This document shows, piece after piece, positions 33,080 through 45,184 of a DNA stretch of 64,000 nt. Made by a program: the position numbers and the translations under genes. Each line of letters begins with the position of its first letter. Position 1 is the stretch's first letter. Source of the DNA: Cephalopachus bancanus. Lineage: Eukaryota > Chordata > Mammalia > Primates > Tarsiidae. Location: NCBI GenBank assembly GCA_027257055.1, contig JAPVLO010000233.1:1116001-1180000 (forward strand), in the 5' to 3' direction. Below the pieces are notes generated by a model. It saw only the letters and a program-made list of their open reading frames with translations. It made no database searches and was not told where the DNA came from.

Positions 33080-34860
33080 TCTCCTAGAGTACTTAAAAAC
33101 ATAATTTTGAAAATTTCACTGTAAATTAGAAATTATGTAATTGTATATATTTGTGGTGTACCAAGTAATGTAATTATTTGTAAATACAATGTGGAATAAT
33201 TAAATCAAGCTAATGGTCATATTCATCACTTCAAATACTTGTCATATTTTGTGATGAGAACATTAGAAATTTACTCTTAGCAATTTTGAAATATAAAAAC
33301 ACCATTAACTATATTCACTGTGCTGTGATATAGATCTCAATAGATCTAAAAAAAATAACAAATGTATTTCTCTTATCTAACTGAGACTTTGTACATTTTG
33401 GTCATTATCACCCTATTTCACCCACGCCCCCAAACTCCCATAATCACCTTCTATTCTCTGCTTTTATTAGTTCAATTTGTTTCAGATTTTACAAGTAAGT
33501 GAGAACTTGTGGTATTTGTCTTTATGTGCCTGACTTATTTCACCTAGTATAATGAATGTTTTCTCATTAAAATTTTCTTCTTTTTCAAGGCTGAATAGTA
33601 TTCCATTTTATAGATATATCACATTTTCTTTATCCATTCATCTATTGATGGACCCTTAGGTTGATTCTATAGCTTGGCTATTGTGACTAGCTCTGCAATC
33701 AACGTGGAAATGCAGACATCTCTTTGACCAACTGATTTCAATTTGGGGGACGGGGGAGGTAAATAACCAGAAGACATTGCTGGATAATATGGAAATCCTA
33801 TTCTTAGTTTTTTGAGAATTCTTCATACTGTTTTATCATAATGGCTATAGTAACTGACATTCCCACCAACAGTGTGCAACGATTTCCTTTTCTCTACATC
33901 CTCACCAAAACTTATCTTTTGTCTTTTTGATGATAACCATTTTGAGAATTGTGAGGTGATGTTTCAGGTGGTTTTAATTTGTATTTCCCTTATGATTAGT
34001 GATGTTGAGCTTTTTTTCAGATGTTTGTTGGCCATCTGTAATCTTTGCTTGGAAAATGACTAGATCTCTTGCCCATTTTTAAAATCTGTTATTGGGGCTG
34101 TTTGTTTTTTTCCTTTTCAGCACATTTGAGTTCCTTGTTGATCCTAGATGTTAGGCTTTTGTCAGACACACAGTTGGCAAATATTTTTTTCCATTCTGTC
34201 GACTGTCTCCCTGCTTTCTTGATGATTTATTTTACTTTACAGAAGCTCGTCAGTTTGATGAAGTCCCACTTGTCTATCTTATTTCTTATGGCATGGGCAC
34301 TTAGGAATTTGGTCAGGAATTGGTTGCCAGTTCCAATTTTCCATAAGGGTGTCTCCTGCATTTTCTAAAATTCTTATAGTTTGAGTGTCACGTTTAGGTC
34401 TTTGATCCATTTAGAGTTAAGTTTTGTGTATGCTGATAGGTTGGGGTCCTGTTTCAATCTTCTGCATGGGGTCAGTCAGTTGTCCCAGCACCATTTACTG
34501 AATAGGTTCTTGTCTCCTGCTTTCTTGCTATTGAGTTGTTTGAGTTCCTTATATATTGTGGATATTAACCCCTTATCAAGTATATGACTTTATTAGTTTC
34601 TTCCTTCTACCAATCTTGGGTATAGCATGGTTTTGTGATTTTAGTTTCTTTAAAGCTTTGTTAGGTTGTTTATTAGAAATCTTTCTTCTTTTTTAATGTA
34701 GGAATTTATTGCTATAAACTTTCCTCTTAGAACTGATTTTGCTGCATCCCATAAGTTTTAGTATGCCTAATTTCTATTTTCATTTGTCTCCATTTTTTAA
34801 AAGTCTCCTTTTAATTTCTTCTTTGAGAAATTTGAATTGAGAAATGTCATCTGTTCCTGT
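33080..34860 (-). mobile_element. Antisense L1MA-type element (3' UTR and ORF2 end)
   Basis: 3' UTR text (TTGTATATATTTGTGGTGTA, CATATTCATCACTTCAAATA, CTTATCTAACTGAGACTTTG) is followed by antisense ORF2 (TTTATCCATTCATCTATTGA, CCACCAACAGTGTGCAAC, TTCTGTCGACTGTCTCCC). Several short plus-strand frames here are antisense noise. Confidence 0.75.
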
Positions 34861-35680
34861 GATGATTATAGGGAGTTGCCTCAGGTCTCACTCTGGTTTA
34901 GACCAATGCTGATGGCTCTGCTGATGTGGTGATCTCTGTTGTCTGTACTTTTTGTGGGGTAACATTTACTGTCACCCTGACATTTTCAGTCACGCACACT
35001 TCCCGTCAGGGAAACAGCCATGCTTCCTCTTAGCCCCAGCAGTGGGACACTGCCAACCACATCCCACTTTCCAGCAGTCATGCGGCAGCCCCAAAGTGCC
35101 TGCCTCACATTCCCCTCTTCCCACCTGCTCACAGGAACTGGAGATCTTCTCCACCACCTGAGGGCCATGGAGAACATGGCATGGCTGGCAGATCCATCTT
35201 CTTTCTAGGCTCACTGCATCACTGTCCACTTTGGTGTTTCTGGCATGACATATCCCAGTGAACCACTGCCTTTAGAGCTCTTTGGACCAGAAGGAAGCAC
35301 CACACCAGTCTTTGCTTAACTATATCCTTGACTTTAGGGTGGGCAAGTATCAAGTAGTGATGATGTATTCACCGATCTACAGTGAAATAAGAAAGAGGCA
35401 ATATTATATCCTTTCAAAAGACTATTCTTCAAAACTGGTCATTCGTTAGTATTTTGATTAGAGATTTCAAGATGCCCTTTCTTTTCTTTTATGGTTTAGC
35501 AGTTATAATAAATGGCAGGGTCTTTTTTTAATGTCATTACTTGGAAAAAATAAAAACTTGGTCGTGCTATGACAATCTCAACCTTATTTTTATCAAATTG
35601 TAAATTTTTGTATGGGGAATGCATTCACATGATTAAACAATTACAAAATAAGAAAGCCAAAAACAAATGATCTCCCTTGC
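34861..35680. other. No gene recognised
   Basis: A more GC-rich patch at 34960-35300 carries overlapping open frames on both strands (34952-35229), none with a recognised domain or splice context. Confidence 0.35.
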
Positions 35681-35689
35681 TCTTCACCT

Positions 35690-36335
35690 ACCCTTGCTAC
35701 TGATTTCTTTTGCACTTTTTGTAGTTTCCTCATGCCCAAACAAAAAATAATATTTACTGTGCTTCCCCTTACTCTTGTCACATAACATATTATCCTGGAG
35801 GGTTTTTTTTTCTTGTATCAGCATGTAGAATGATATTTTATTCTTTTAAAATACTTGCATAGTATTTCAAAGTGGGGAGGAATTATTATGTAATGGGTCT
35901 TCTATTAATGAACATAGGACTGTTTCCGATCTTCTGCTATTTAAACAATGCTACAGTGAAAAACCAGGCATATTTATTACTTAACACTCATGCAAGTATA
36001 TTTACAAAACAAATTTGACTTCCCTAAAGTTGAATTGTTGGGTGTAAGGATAAGGTAGGTTTGATGATGTTGATGAATTGAGGAGATGGGAAGCAATGGG
36101 GGAATTGTATCAGTTTTCACTCTCACCCACAGTTTGTGAAAGGATCTATTTTCCTTCGGTCCCACGATGAATTATCAAGTTTTTAGATTATTGCGAACCT
36201 AATAGGTCAAAATGATTTATCTGTATGGTTTTTAGTTACATTTATATTATTATGAATGAGAACGTACGTATTTTCATATGCTCGAATGCCATTTGTATCT
36301 GCTTTTTGTTAACACCTTTTATACACTATGCCTGT
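35690..36335 (-). mobile_element. Diverged antisense L1 (L1ME/MC-like)
   Basis: It contains TAGAATGATATTTTATTCTT, TTAATGAACATAGGACTGTT, GTTGAATTGTTGGGTGTAAG and TCACTCTCACCCACAGTTTG in the order of an antisense L1 ORF2 end. Confidence 0.5.
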
Positions 36336-36339
36336 TATT

Positions 36340-37720
36340 GTTTTTTAAATTCATTTTAAACTTTATTTTAGATTCAAGGGGTACATGATGACGAGGCTTG
36401 TTATCTGGGTGTATTGCATGACGGTGAGGTTTGCGCATCTGTTGAGCCTCTCACCCAAATGGTGAGCATGGTACCCAATGGGTATTCTTCCCCTCCACCA
36501 TCCTTATTAGAGTACCAGGGTTTGTTGATCTTGTCTCTGTTTTTAAAAGGTTTTTAAGTTAATCATTCTTAGTAAAATACAGCAACACGCTTTTTCAGCT
36601 TTAGAAGAGCAGTGTTTGACAACTATTTATTACAAAGGTCTGTGGGAGCAACCACATGAAAATGTGTCTTTATTTTATTTATTCTCAATAGGAATCCATG
36701 CACATTACTCTAGTAGTGGCTGCAACCACAAGTCATCGACCATGTCAGGGAGATCACGTCTACTGTGGATAAATCCTGATGGATGATCACCCCCTGGAGA
36801 CTGCCGCCTTAAAGTTTAAACAGTGTTGTTCTCATCTTTATGTCTGCGTGCACCCAGTGTTTAGATCCCACTTATAAGTGACAGCATGCGGTATTTGATT
36901 TTCTGTTTCTATGTTAATGTGCTTAGAATAATGGTCTTCAGCTGCATTCACATTGCTCCAAAGCAATGGTTTCATTCTTCTTTATGGCTGCATAGTATTC
37001 CACGGTGTACATGTACCATATTTTTGTTATCCAGTCCACTGTTGATGAACATCTGGGCTGGGTCTATGTTTTTGTTATTGCGAGTAGTACTATGATAAAC
37101 ATATAAGTACGGGTGTCTTCTTGGTAGAATGATTTATGTTCCTTTGAGTACATACCCAGTAGTAAGATTGCTGGGTCAAATGGTAAATCTATTTTCAGCA
37201 TTTTTTTTTTTTTTTTTAGAGATCTTCAATCTGCTTTCCACAGGGGTTGAACTAATCTACATTCCCCCAACAGTGTATGAGCATTGTGTTTTCTCCACAA
37301 AACTTGCCAACACCTGTTGTTTTTTGACTTAGTAATGACAGCCATTCTGACTGATGTGAGATGATATCTCATTATGGCTCCAATTTGTATTTCTTTGATG
37401 ATTAGTTATTGGCCTCTTGAATGTCTTTCTTTGAGCTGTGTCTGTCTGTGTCCTTTGCCCACTTTTTAACGAGTTTTTTTCTCCTGTTGATTCATTTAAG
37501 TTCCTTATAAGTTCTGGATATTCATCCTTTGCTAAGTGTATAGTCCACAAATATTTTCTTCCATTCTGTAGGTTGTCTGTTTACTCTTTGCTTACTCTGT
37601 TCATAGTTTCTTTTGCTGTGCAGAAGCTCTTTAGTTCGATTAGTTCTCACTTGTCAATTTTCTGTTTTTGCTACATTAGCTTTTGAAGACTTAGTCATAA
37701 ATTCATTCCTAACTGCCTGT
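36340..37720 (-). mobile_element. Antisense L1 3' UTR and ORF2 end (L1MA/PB-like)
   Basis: 3' UTR at 36350-36560 (TTCAAGGGGTACATGATG, CACCCAAATGGTGAGCATGG), then ORF2 from 36830 (CACTTATAAGTGACAGCATG, TATGGCTGCATAGTATTCCA, TGCTGTGCAGAAGCTCTTTA). A segment of about 250 bp at 36575-36825 does not look like L1 and may be another insertion. Confidence 0.75.
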
Positions 37721-38790
37721 TTTTAATTGGGCTATTAGTCTTATTCTTCTTGATCTTCTGGTTTGTGAATATTAGTCCTTTGTTATATGACAGGTGGATG
37801 GATATTCACAATGTTGTATTTTCATTAACATTATAGAGTTTCCTTTGTTGACTTAATTTTTTTTAACCTGAATTCCACTTTGTTTGCTATTAAGATTGTA
37901 ATCTCTCCTTTTTAATTATGTGCTTGCATTTGGCTGGTTCTTATTTATTCATCTTTTTTATTGTCAACCATATCTTGTATATATTTAGGCTCATTTGTAG
38001 TTGTTATTATTGTTTTATTTTACCTTAGCTTTGTCAATGTATTTTATATGAGATTTTCTTTATTAGCATTTAAGAGCCTTGCCTTTTACTATGTAGGGTC
38101 ATTTTGTTTTATTTCATGTCTCAATGTTTTTTTCAACACATAGTATGCCCTTTATATGTGTATGTCTGTATATAAATGTATATTTGTTCTTTTAAGCTCT
38201 TTTTTTGAATAATTTTTATTAATGTATACCTTGAATTATTTGCTTCATTCTTCCTTAGGGACTCCAATCATGTATAAATTGGATCATCTTTGTCTGTCTT
38301 CTCTAGCTATCATTGTGTATTTGTGTATCTCTAATTTTATTATCTCTTTATTTTTATTTTACACTGCTTACTTTTTATATATCCTCTGTGTCACTTGTTA
38401 TACTTTCTTCATATCACTTCTCCCTTGTATCATTCTGATTTCATTTTTATTTCTGTGATATTTTCATTTTTCCCTATTTCTTCCTGAGTTCTACTATTTT
38501 AATTTTATTTCCTGTTACCTTACTCTATCTCTGTTGAATTTCTATATTTCTGCATTGGGGCCTTTCTTCATAAAAGTGAGTGCCTTATTAAGTTCCTCTG
38601 TTAAAATCATAGTAAAAATATTTGTTCATAGTTTTTATTTGTTGTATGGCAAAAAATTTTTTAGTATGTATTATTTGTCCTGTTTTCTGGGGTTCCCTCC
38701 CATATTTTAATTCTTGTTTCATCTTTGATTCAATGTTTTGCCAGTGACTTTTTCTACAGCTTATTTAAACATGTTTTCCTTAGACTGAAT
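37721..38790 (-). mobile_element. AT-rich antisense old L1 ORF2 debris
   Basis: TTGATCTTCTGGTTTGTGAA, TGAATTCCACTTTGTTTGCT and TAGCATTTAAGAGCCTTG are L1M-like antisense words. Hydrophobic open frames such as 37961-38143 and 38222-38458 are T-rich artefacts. Confidence 0.4.
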
Positions 38791-38796
38791 TTTGCT

Positions 38797-38798
<2 letters not shown>

Positions 38799-38842
<44 letters not shown>
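38799..38842. repeat. (TG)n microsatellite
   Basis: About 22 uninterrupted TG units. Confidence 0.95.
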
Positions 38843-38843
<1 letters not shown>

Positions 38844-38849
38844 TTCACA

Positions 38850-41085
38850 TGTGTGTCTATAAGGTGTAGCCTTCCAGACTTCACAACATAAACACTTTCC
38901 TCTTCTCTATCACACAGACACACTACTTAATGCTAAAGTGACTTTTCTATGTTGTTTTTGGGGGATCTTTTATCCTTTTCTTCTCTGAGCCAAACTGCAT
39001 CCAGAGAGACTTCCTCAAGCTTCCCTGCTAACCACAGTTTTTACTCTCATTGATCCAAATGATTTATATAGATCTGCACATCAGGGTGAGACATCTTATC
39101 TTTAGGAAGTATATTTTTCTTGGCCCTGAGACATCTAGCCATCTTTGTGGTTGTCTCTGCACTTCTACTTGGCTTTGCCCCATCTAAGTTTATTTTGGCA
39201 TCTTTACACGTTTTAAAGTGTGCAGATAATAACTATCTTTTAGTTTCACTAAAAAAAAAGTTTGTGTTTTTCCTCCTCTCTTCTTGTTGGATTTCATATA
39301 ACTTCTAGGATGCTCCAGCCATGTTCATACAGCAAGTCTCTCTCTCCACCATATTTGTTTTGGTTATCTAGCTCTGAACCTCACGTCATGGAACTACCTG
39401 CCTATAGTGGTCTCTGAGTTACTTTGTCTTTTAACTGACAGAATCAGTTCCCAAGATCCTTAAGTTCTAAGGATGCAACTCAGCATCACTTGAGAGCCTT
39501 GGTAACTATTCCTAACTTCTCTTTATTCAATCAGTAAATTTAGATAAATACTATGGTACAAAGTATACTATGGTACAAAGTATAAAGTACAAAGTACAAA
39601 GTATAAATACTATGGTACAAAGTATGTGCAAAGTACCATACCAGTGAGGTACCCCTTACTTCTTATGCAATAACTCAAATACATGAACCATAGTTCAATG
39701 AAGAATCTGAAATTAATAAATTCTAGCTAAATGGCATAACAAAGGAACTTTGTTAAATGTTAAATGTTCACCCCCCAAAAAGGTTACATGTAATTTAGTC
39801 TGCAAGAGAAGCTCCCAGACTTTAATTTAAAGATTAAATACATAACTCCCACTCAATTTGCTATATGATTTCCATTAATAGAGTATGTTTTCAACTATTC
39901 TTCTAAAGAGGATTGAACTTATGCATGTTTGTATATCTCCAAACATAAGTGAAACAAGAGTTGCTTTTTTCTTCACTACTTATCTTTTTGTCATGTTTAT
40001 TTATTCAAGTGTCAGTAAAAAAGAAAGAAGCTTTCTTTTCTTGTAGTACTGATAAGAGATGACGGCTAATTCAGATGGATTTTTTAAATTACTGCTAGCC
40101 AATGAAGACTTCATTTGAATTTTGACCATAGATTTTTGCTTATTTTGTATGAAATTAAAAGTTGCTTGAGCTGGAGAGATCGAACACTTAAAAGGTCATC
40201 CACAACTATAGAAATGGCTTTACCCTTTGTTCTTTGATTTCACTCAGACTACAGGAGGAAAATGGACAAGCTGATTCTAAGGTCCCTGCCCTCCTAAAAT
40301 GCCATCTTCTGCAATGTTGCTGCAAAAGAAGCACAAAGGACTGGACCTACATAGATAATCTAAGCCAGAAGACTTAATCCCTCATTGTCTACAAACCTCC
40401 ATGTGAACAACCTCTGAGCAAAACTGTCTGCTTATACTCTGGGAGAATCTACCCCTACCTCAGTCAGAGACACAACTTCTGTTATAGCCTCTCAAGTGAT
40501 CTGGTAGATTTTTTAAAATCTGGTTTCACTTTGATGGAATATTTGTATGCCTAGTCAAAACAACAGCAATCATAGCTAAATTATTCCAAGAAGTCTCAGA
40601 AGTTACATTTGCTGTTTACTTTGAAAAGAGTCTTCAACGAAACACCCCTAGCCTCACTTTGAAATATAAAGCAGTTAACACTCAAGGGAAGTTTTTTATA
40701 AGGGAGGCCCCGTGTTGTGAAAGCCTATGAGGCATAAAACATGCCCTTCAACCCCCCAAACCCACGAGTGAGTCATGTCTGCCATGACTTTGAAGGTTCT
40801 TGAAGCTGTTGGCTATGAAACCCAAAGCCCTGCTCTGCAAACATTAATAAAATCAGGAGGCTTTGACACAAACCAAACTGCATTTAAACATTTTTCAATT
40901 CAGTATCAGGGTTCCATTTTAAGTAATAAAATCATCTGTCCCATTTCACATTCTACATGAGTACTCATAAGAGAATCTTCCAATGAGTGTCCAGTCTTCG
41001 TCATCTCTCAATCATTTTGGACCTTGCCGCCTAGTGGTTGTTTTAGAATGCATTGGTACCTAATGTTTAGGAGGGTTGCTCTGAG
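38850..41085. other. No gene recognised
   Basis: Except for the small tandem cluster at 39550-39640 I see no repeat or exon. The 61-codon frame at 40775-40960 has no recognised domain. Confidence 0.4.
39550..39640. repeat. TATGGTACAAAG minisatellite-like cluster
   Basis: TATGGTACAAAGTA occurs three times, mixed with TAAAGTACAAAGTACAAAG, and is followed by the inverted word AAAGTACCATA. Confidence 0.85.
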
Positions 41086-41089
41086 TCAG

Positions 41090-41245
41090 ATGGCCTAAGA
41101 CTACATTCCCCTCTGCCACTTATGGGCTGGGTGACCTTGTGTCAGTTGCTTTACTTCTTTGGGTCTCCATTTTCTCATGTTGTGAGAATCAAATGAGACA
41201 AAGCACCTAAAGCATTGATTATACTGCCTGGCATAAAGCCACCTG
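41090..41245 (+). repeat. MIR SINE
   Basis: GGGCTGGGTGACCTTGTGTC, TTGGGTCTCCATTTTCTCAT, AATCAAATGAGACAAAGC and ACTGCCTGGCATAA give the MIR core and 3' part in order. Confidence 0.75.
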
Positions 41246-41309
41246 GCTTCATACCACACATTGTAGGAATAGATCATTTCAATTACACACACATTCTTCC
41301 TTAAATATG

Positions 41310-42790
41310 TTTTTATGAAGCTAGTAAAAAGTTTTTACAAATTCCACACAAGGAAAATGAAAGACAAATCTCACTCATGGACAGTGACAGAAAAAAAACC
41401 AAATTCTAAAATGAATTGGTAAATCCAATCCAACTGAGCAATACATACAAAAATAATTTAAAGTTCATCCTGGAAATTGCAATGTTGCTTTGAAAGTAGA
41501 AAATCTTCTCATGTAATTCAGCATATTACTATGTTAATAGAAAAAAAGCATAGTCACCTCAACAAAGGCATAAAAAACATTCAGTAAATTTCAACACCCT
41601 TCATGATAAGATCTTAGGAAAATTGCAATAGTAAGGATCTTTTAAAATCTGAAGGCATATTTTCAAATATTAGCATTAACATTTTTGTTACTGTTGAAAT
41701 TTTAGAAGACTTTTCATTTATAATTAGGAACAAGTCAAGGATGTTCATTGTTTTCTTTTGGACATTGAATTGGTGGTCCCAACCAGTGTACTAACATAAG
41801 AAAAAAATTAAAGTTATAAAGATTGGAAAGAAGCAAATTATCATTATTCATAAAGGTCACAATTGCCTACAAATAAAATTTATAATGATTTGCAAGTGAA
41901 TTATTAGATTTAAGAAGAGATTTAAGCAAGGTTTTAGACATATCAATATGTAAGAATGCATTTTTCTAAAGCACAGATAGCTGAAAAGTATCATTTTTAA
42001 AAAAAGATATAATTTGTTACAGCCCCCAAAGTTTTAAAAGTCATTCTAAAATAAATCTCATGAAAAAGGGGCAAAACCGTTGTGCAGATACTTATAGAAC
42101 TTTATTGAGAGATAGTAAAAAGGCCTAAATAGATTAAGAAATATACTAAGTTCACTGAAGGAAGATCCAACATCATAAAGATGTACATTTTTATTCAAAT
42201 GTATCTATAGCTTCAAAATGGCTTCAATAAAAATCTCAACAAAGGTTTGTTGAAGAACTGTACAAGCTGATTTTAAAATATGTGTAAAAGAGTAAAGAGG
42301 CAAAAATAGGCAAGACATTCTCAAATAATAGGTTGAGGAAACTTGCCCTTCCAGAATCAAGATTTACTATGAAGCAATAGTGATCATGACATTGCAGTAT
42401 CAATAAAAAGAGCAATGAAGCAAATAAGAGGGGTTGGAAACAGATCTGTGTAGACATGGAAAAAATCTATGGCAGGGTAGCAGGACATCAGTAAGGAAAG
42501 ATGAGCTACTCACCAGTGTGCTGAGACACTTGGTTATTCATGTGAAAAAGAGTAATACTGGAGCCATATCTCACACACAACTAAAACATTACAGTTGGGT
42601 TTTTAAAAATATAAGTTTGAAGGCAAGCAGTATAAAAATTTAAAGGAAAATATTGGAGACTATCTTTTTTACTTTGGGTGTAGGAAAACTTTTCTTCAAC
42701 AAGACAAAAAATACGCACATACATAATATAAAGCCAAAGATTGGTATATTTGATTACACAAAAATTAAGAACTCCTATTAATAAGAGTGA
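41310..42790 (+). mobile_element. Diverged sense L1M ORF2
   Basis: Reverse-transcriptase-region text (AGGCATAAAAAACATTCAGT, CAACACCCTTCATGATAAGA) is followed by later ORF2 (CTATGAAGCAATAGTGATCA). Heavily broken. Confidence 0.55.
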
Positions 42791-43703
42791 TAGAGTGATA
42801 TCAGCAAGATCACTGACAAGAAATGCCTAGCACTCATTTTCTCCTGTCCCAAAGACAGCCAAAACAGTGAATAAACAACTACATTTTGATTAAAAAAATA
42901 ACTAAAGTAGAGTGCCAGAGTACATCAAAGAAGTCAAAACTGTCTTTCAGAAATAAAGAAGAAATAAAATCTTTTCCTGACAAGCAAATTCAGAATATTT
43001 CAAGACTGTTACAGAGTTCTATAAATCATAACAGTTTTGAAATATTCTAATATATGTATATATCTTTAGTATAAAGGTTAAAAGTCAAAACAGTGAAAAA
43101 TAACCATAGCCACAATAAGTTGTTAAGAAATACATAATACAAAAGGATGTCAATTATGACATCAAAAATATAAATTGTGAGGTGGGGTAAAAGTCTAGAG
43201 TTGTTGTATACTACTGAAGTTAAATTGTTACCAGTGTACAATAGCCTTTTACTACTGTTTTATGTAAGACTCATGGTAACCACAAATCAAAAACTTAAAA
43301 CTTAACAGATACACAAACAATAAGGAAAAGAGAATCCAAGAAAATCACCAACTCACAAAGATAAATAAGAAGATACACAAAGGATCTGGAAAACAATTAA
43401 CAAAATGGCAAGAGATATCAATAATTACTTTGAATGTAATTAGATTTTCTAATCAAAACACCTATAATGGCTGTATGGATTTTTTAAAAAATTAACTCTA
43501 TGCTGCCTGCAAAAGACTCAATTTAGCCTTAAGGACACACATAGGCTGAAAGTAAAGGGACAGGAGATGGTCAACGCAAATGGTAAACAAAAGAGAGCAG
43601 GGGTGGCTGTTCTTACATCAGATAAAATAGATGTCAAGTCAAAAACTGTCATATGAAACAAAAAAGACCATTATTTAATGATAAAGGGCACAATTCATCA
43701 AAA

Positions 43704-44362
43704 CAGCTGTCCCTAGCCTTTTTGGCATTAGGGACTAGCTTCATGGAAGGCAATTTTTCCATAAATTGGCCAGCAAACATATGAAAAAATGTTCAACATC
43801 AGTCATCAATGGGGAAATGCAAATTAAAACCACAATGAGATACCACCCTAGACTAGTCAGAATGGCCATCATTAAAAATTCAAAAACAATAGATGCTAGT
43901 ATGGATGTGGAAAAAAAAGGAACACTTATGCACTACTGGTGCAAGTATAAATTAATACAATCTCTATGGAAATCAGTATAGAGAAATCAGTTTTCTTGGT
44001 ACTGTATGTGCAGTCAAACCTTATGGCGAATGCTAATCTGTATTTGCAGCTTCTCCTTCAGCATTAGCATCACTGCCTCAATTCACCTCAGATCATCAGG
44101 CATTAGATTCTCATAAGGAGCACACAGCCTAAATCCTTCACATACCCAGTTCACAATGGGGTTCACGCTCCTGTGAGAATCTAATGCTGCTACTGATCTG
44201 ACAAATGGTGGAGTTCAAGCAGTAATGCAAGTGATGGGGAGCTGCTGTATATACAGAAGAGGTTTCCCTCTCTCACCTGCTGCTCACCTTGTGCTGCATG
44301 GCCTGGTTCCTAACAGGCCACAGACCAGTATCAGTCCATGGCCTGGGGATTGGGGACACCTA
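43704..44362 (+). mobile_element. hAT-type nonautonomous element, with an L1 scrap inside
   Basis: Starts CAGCTGTCCCTAGCCTTTTT and ends ...GGGGACACCTA, the same family as 55846-56584 (shared CAGATCATCAGGCATTAGAT, CAGTATCAGTCCATGGCC). L1 ORF2 text lies at about 43765-43985 (ATGCAAATTAAAACCACAAT) in place of the family's internal part. Confidence 0.7.
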
Positions 44363-45184
44363 ATCAAGTAGACATAACAACTGTTAGCATATATGTACTC
44401 AACATTAGAACACCTAAATATATAAAGCAAATATTTATTTTATTTTATTTTATTATAGGAATGTGGGATAAAAGAAAGGATTAATTACATATATTAAAGC
44501 AAATATTAATAGACATGAATGAAGAAATAAATAGCAATACAATAGGGATCTTCGATGCCACACTTTCAAAAATAGATAGGTCAACCAGACAGAAAAGTTA
44601 AAAAGGAAATATAACAATTGAACAGCACTTTAGACAAGATGGAACTAGCAGATTTACACAAAATATTCCAGTCAACAGCTGGGGAATACACATTTTTCTC
44701 TAGTGCACCCAGAACGACCTCCAGTACAGACCACAAAGTACGTCACAAAAAAGTCTTAAACAATTTTCAAAATCAAAATCATATCAAGTGGTGTTTCTGA
44801 CCTCAATGGTATGAAACTAGAAATCAACAGGAGGAACTTTAGAAACTACACAAATACACGCTCCTGAACAATCAATGGGTCAATAAATAAATTCAAAGGA
44901 AAATTTAAAAATTTCTAGAAATAAATAGAAATGGAAGCATAACATACTACAACCTATGGGATACAGCAAAATCAATATTAAGAGGGAGGTTTATAACAAT
45001 AAATGCCCACATCAACAAAGAAAAAAGATCTCAAACAATAAAAGGTTTCACCTCAAGGAACTAGAAGAATAAAAACAAACTAAACCCAAAATTAGTGGAA
45101 GAAAAGAAATAATAAAATTAGAGGAGAAACCTACAAAAAAGATATTTAAGAAATACAAAAGACAGAGGAAAAAACAACCTCTGT

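Noticed and set aside
34952..35229. Overlapping open frames on both strands in a GC-richer patch
   Set aside because: No domain, no splice sites and no repeat or gene match recognised; dual-strand openness here is explained by local composition.
15040..36000. KIR leader, Ig-domain and stem exons
   Set aside because: I searched the minus strand by eye for Ig-exon motifs (for example the YRCYG block) and the stem sequence and found none; diverged exons could be missed.
37961..38458. Hydrophobic, membrane-protein-like open frames
   Set aside because: T-rich antisense LINE sequence gives runs of Phe, Leu and Ile codons by composition alone.
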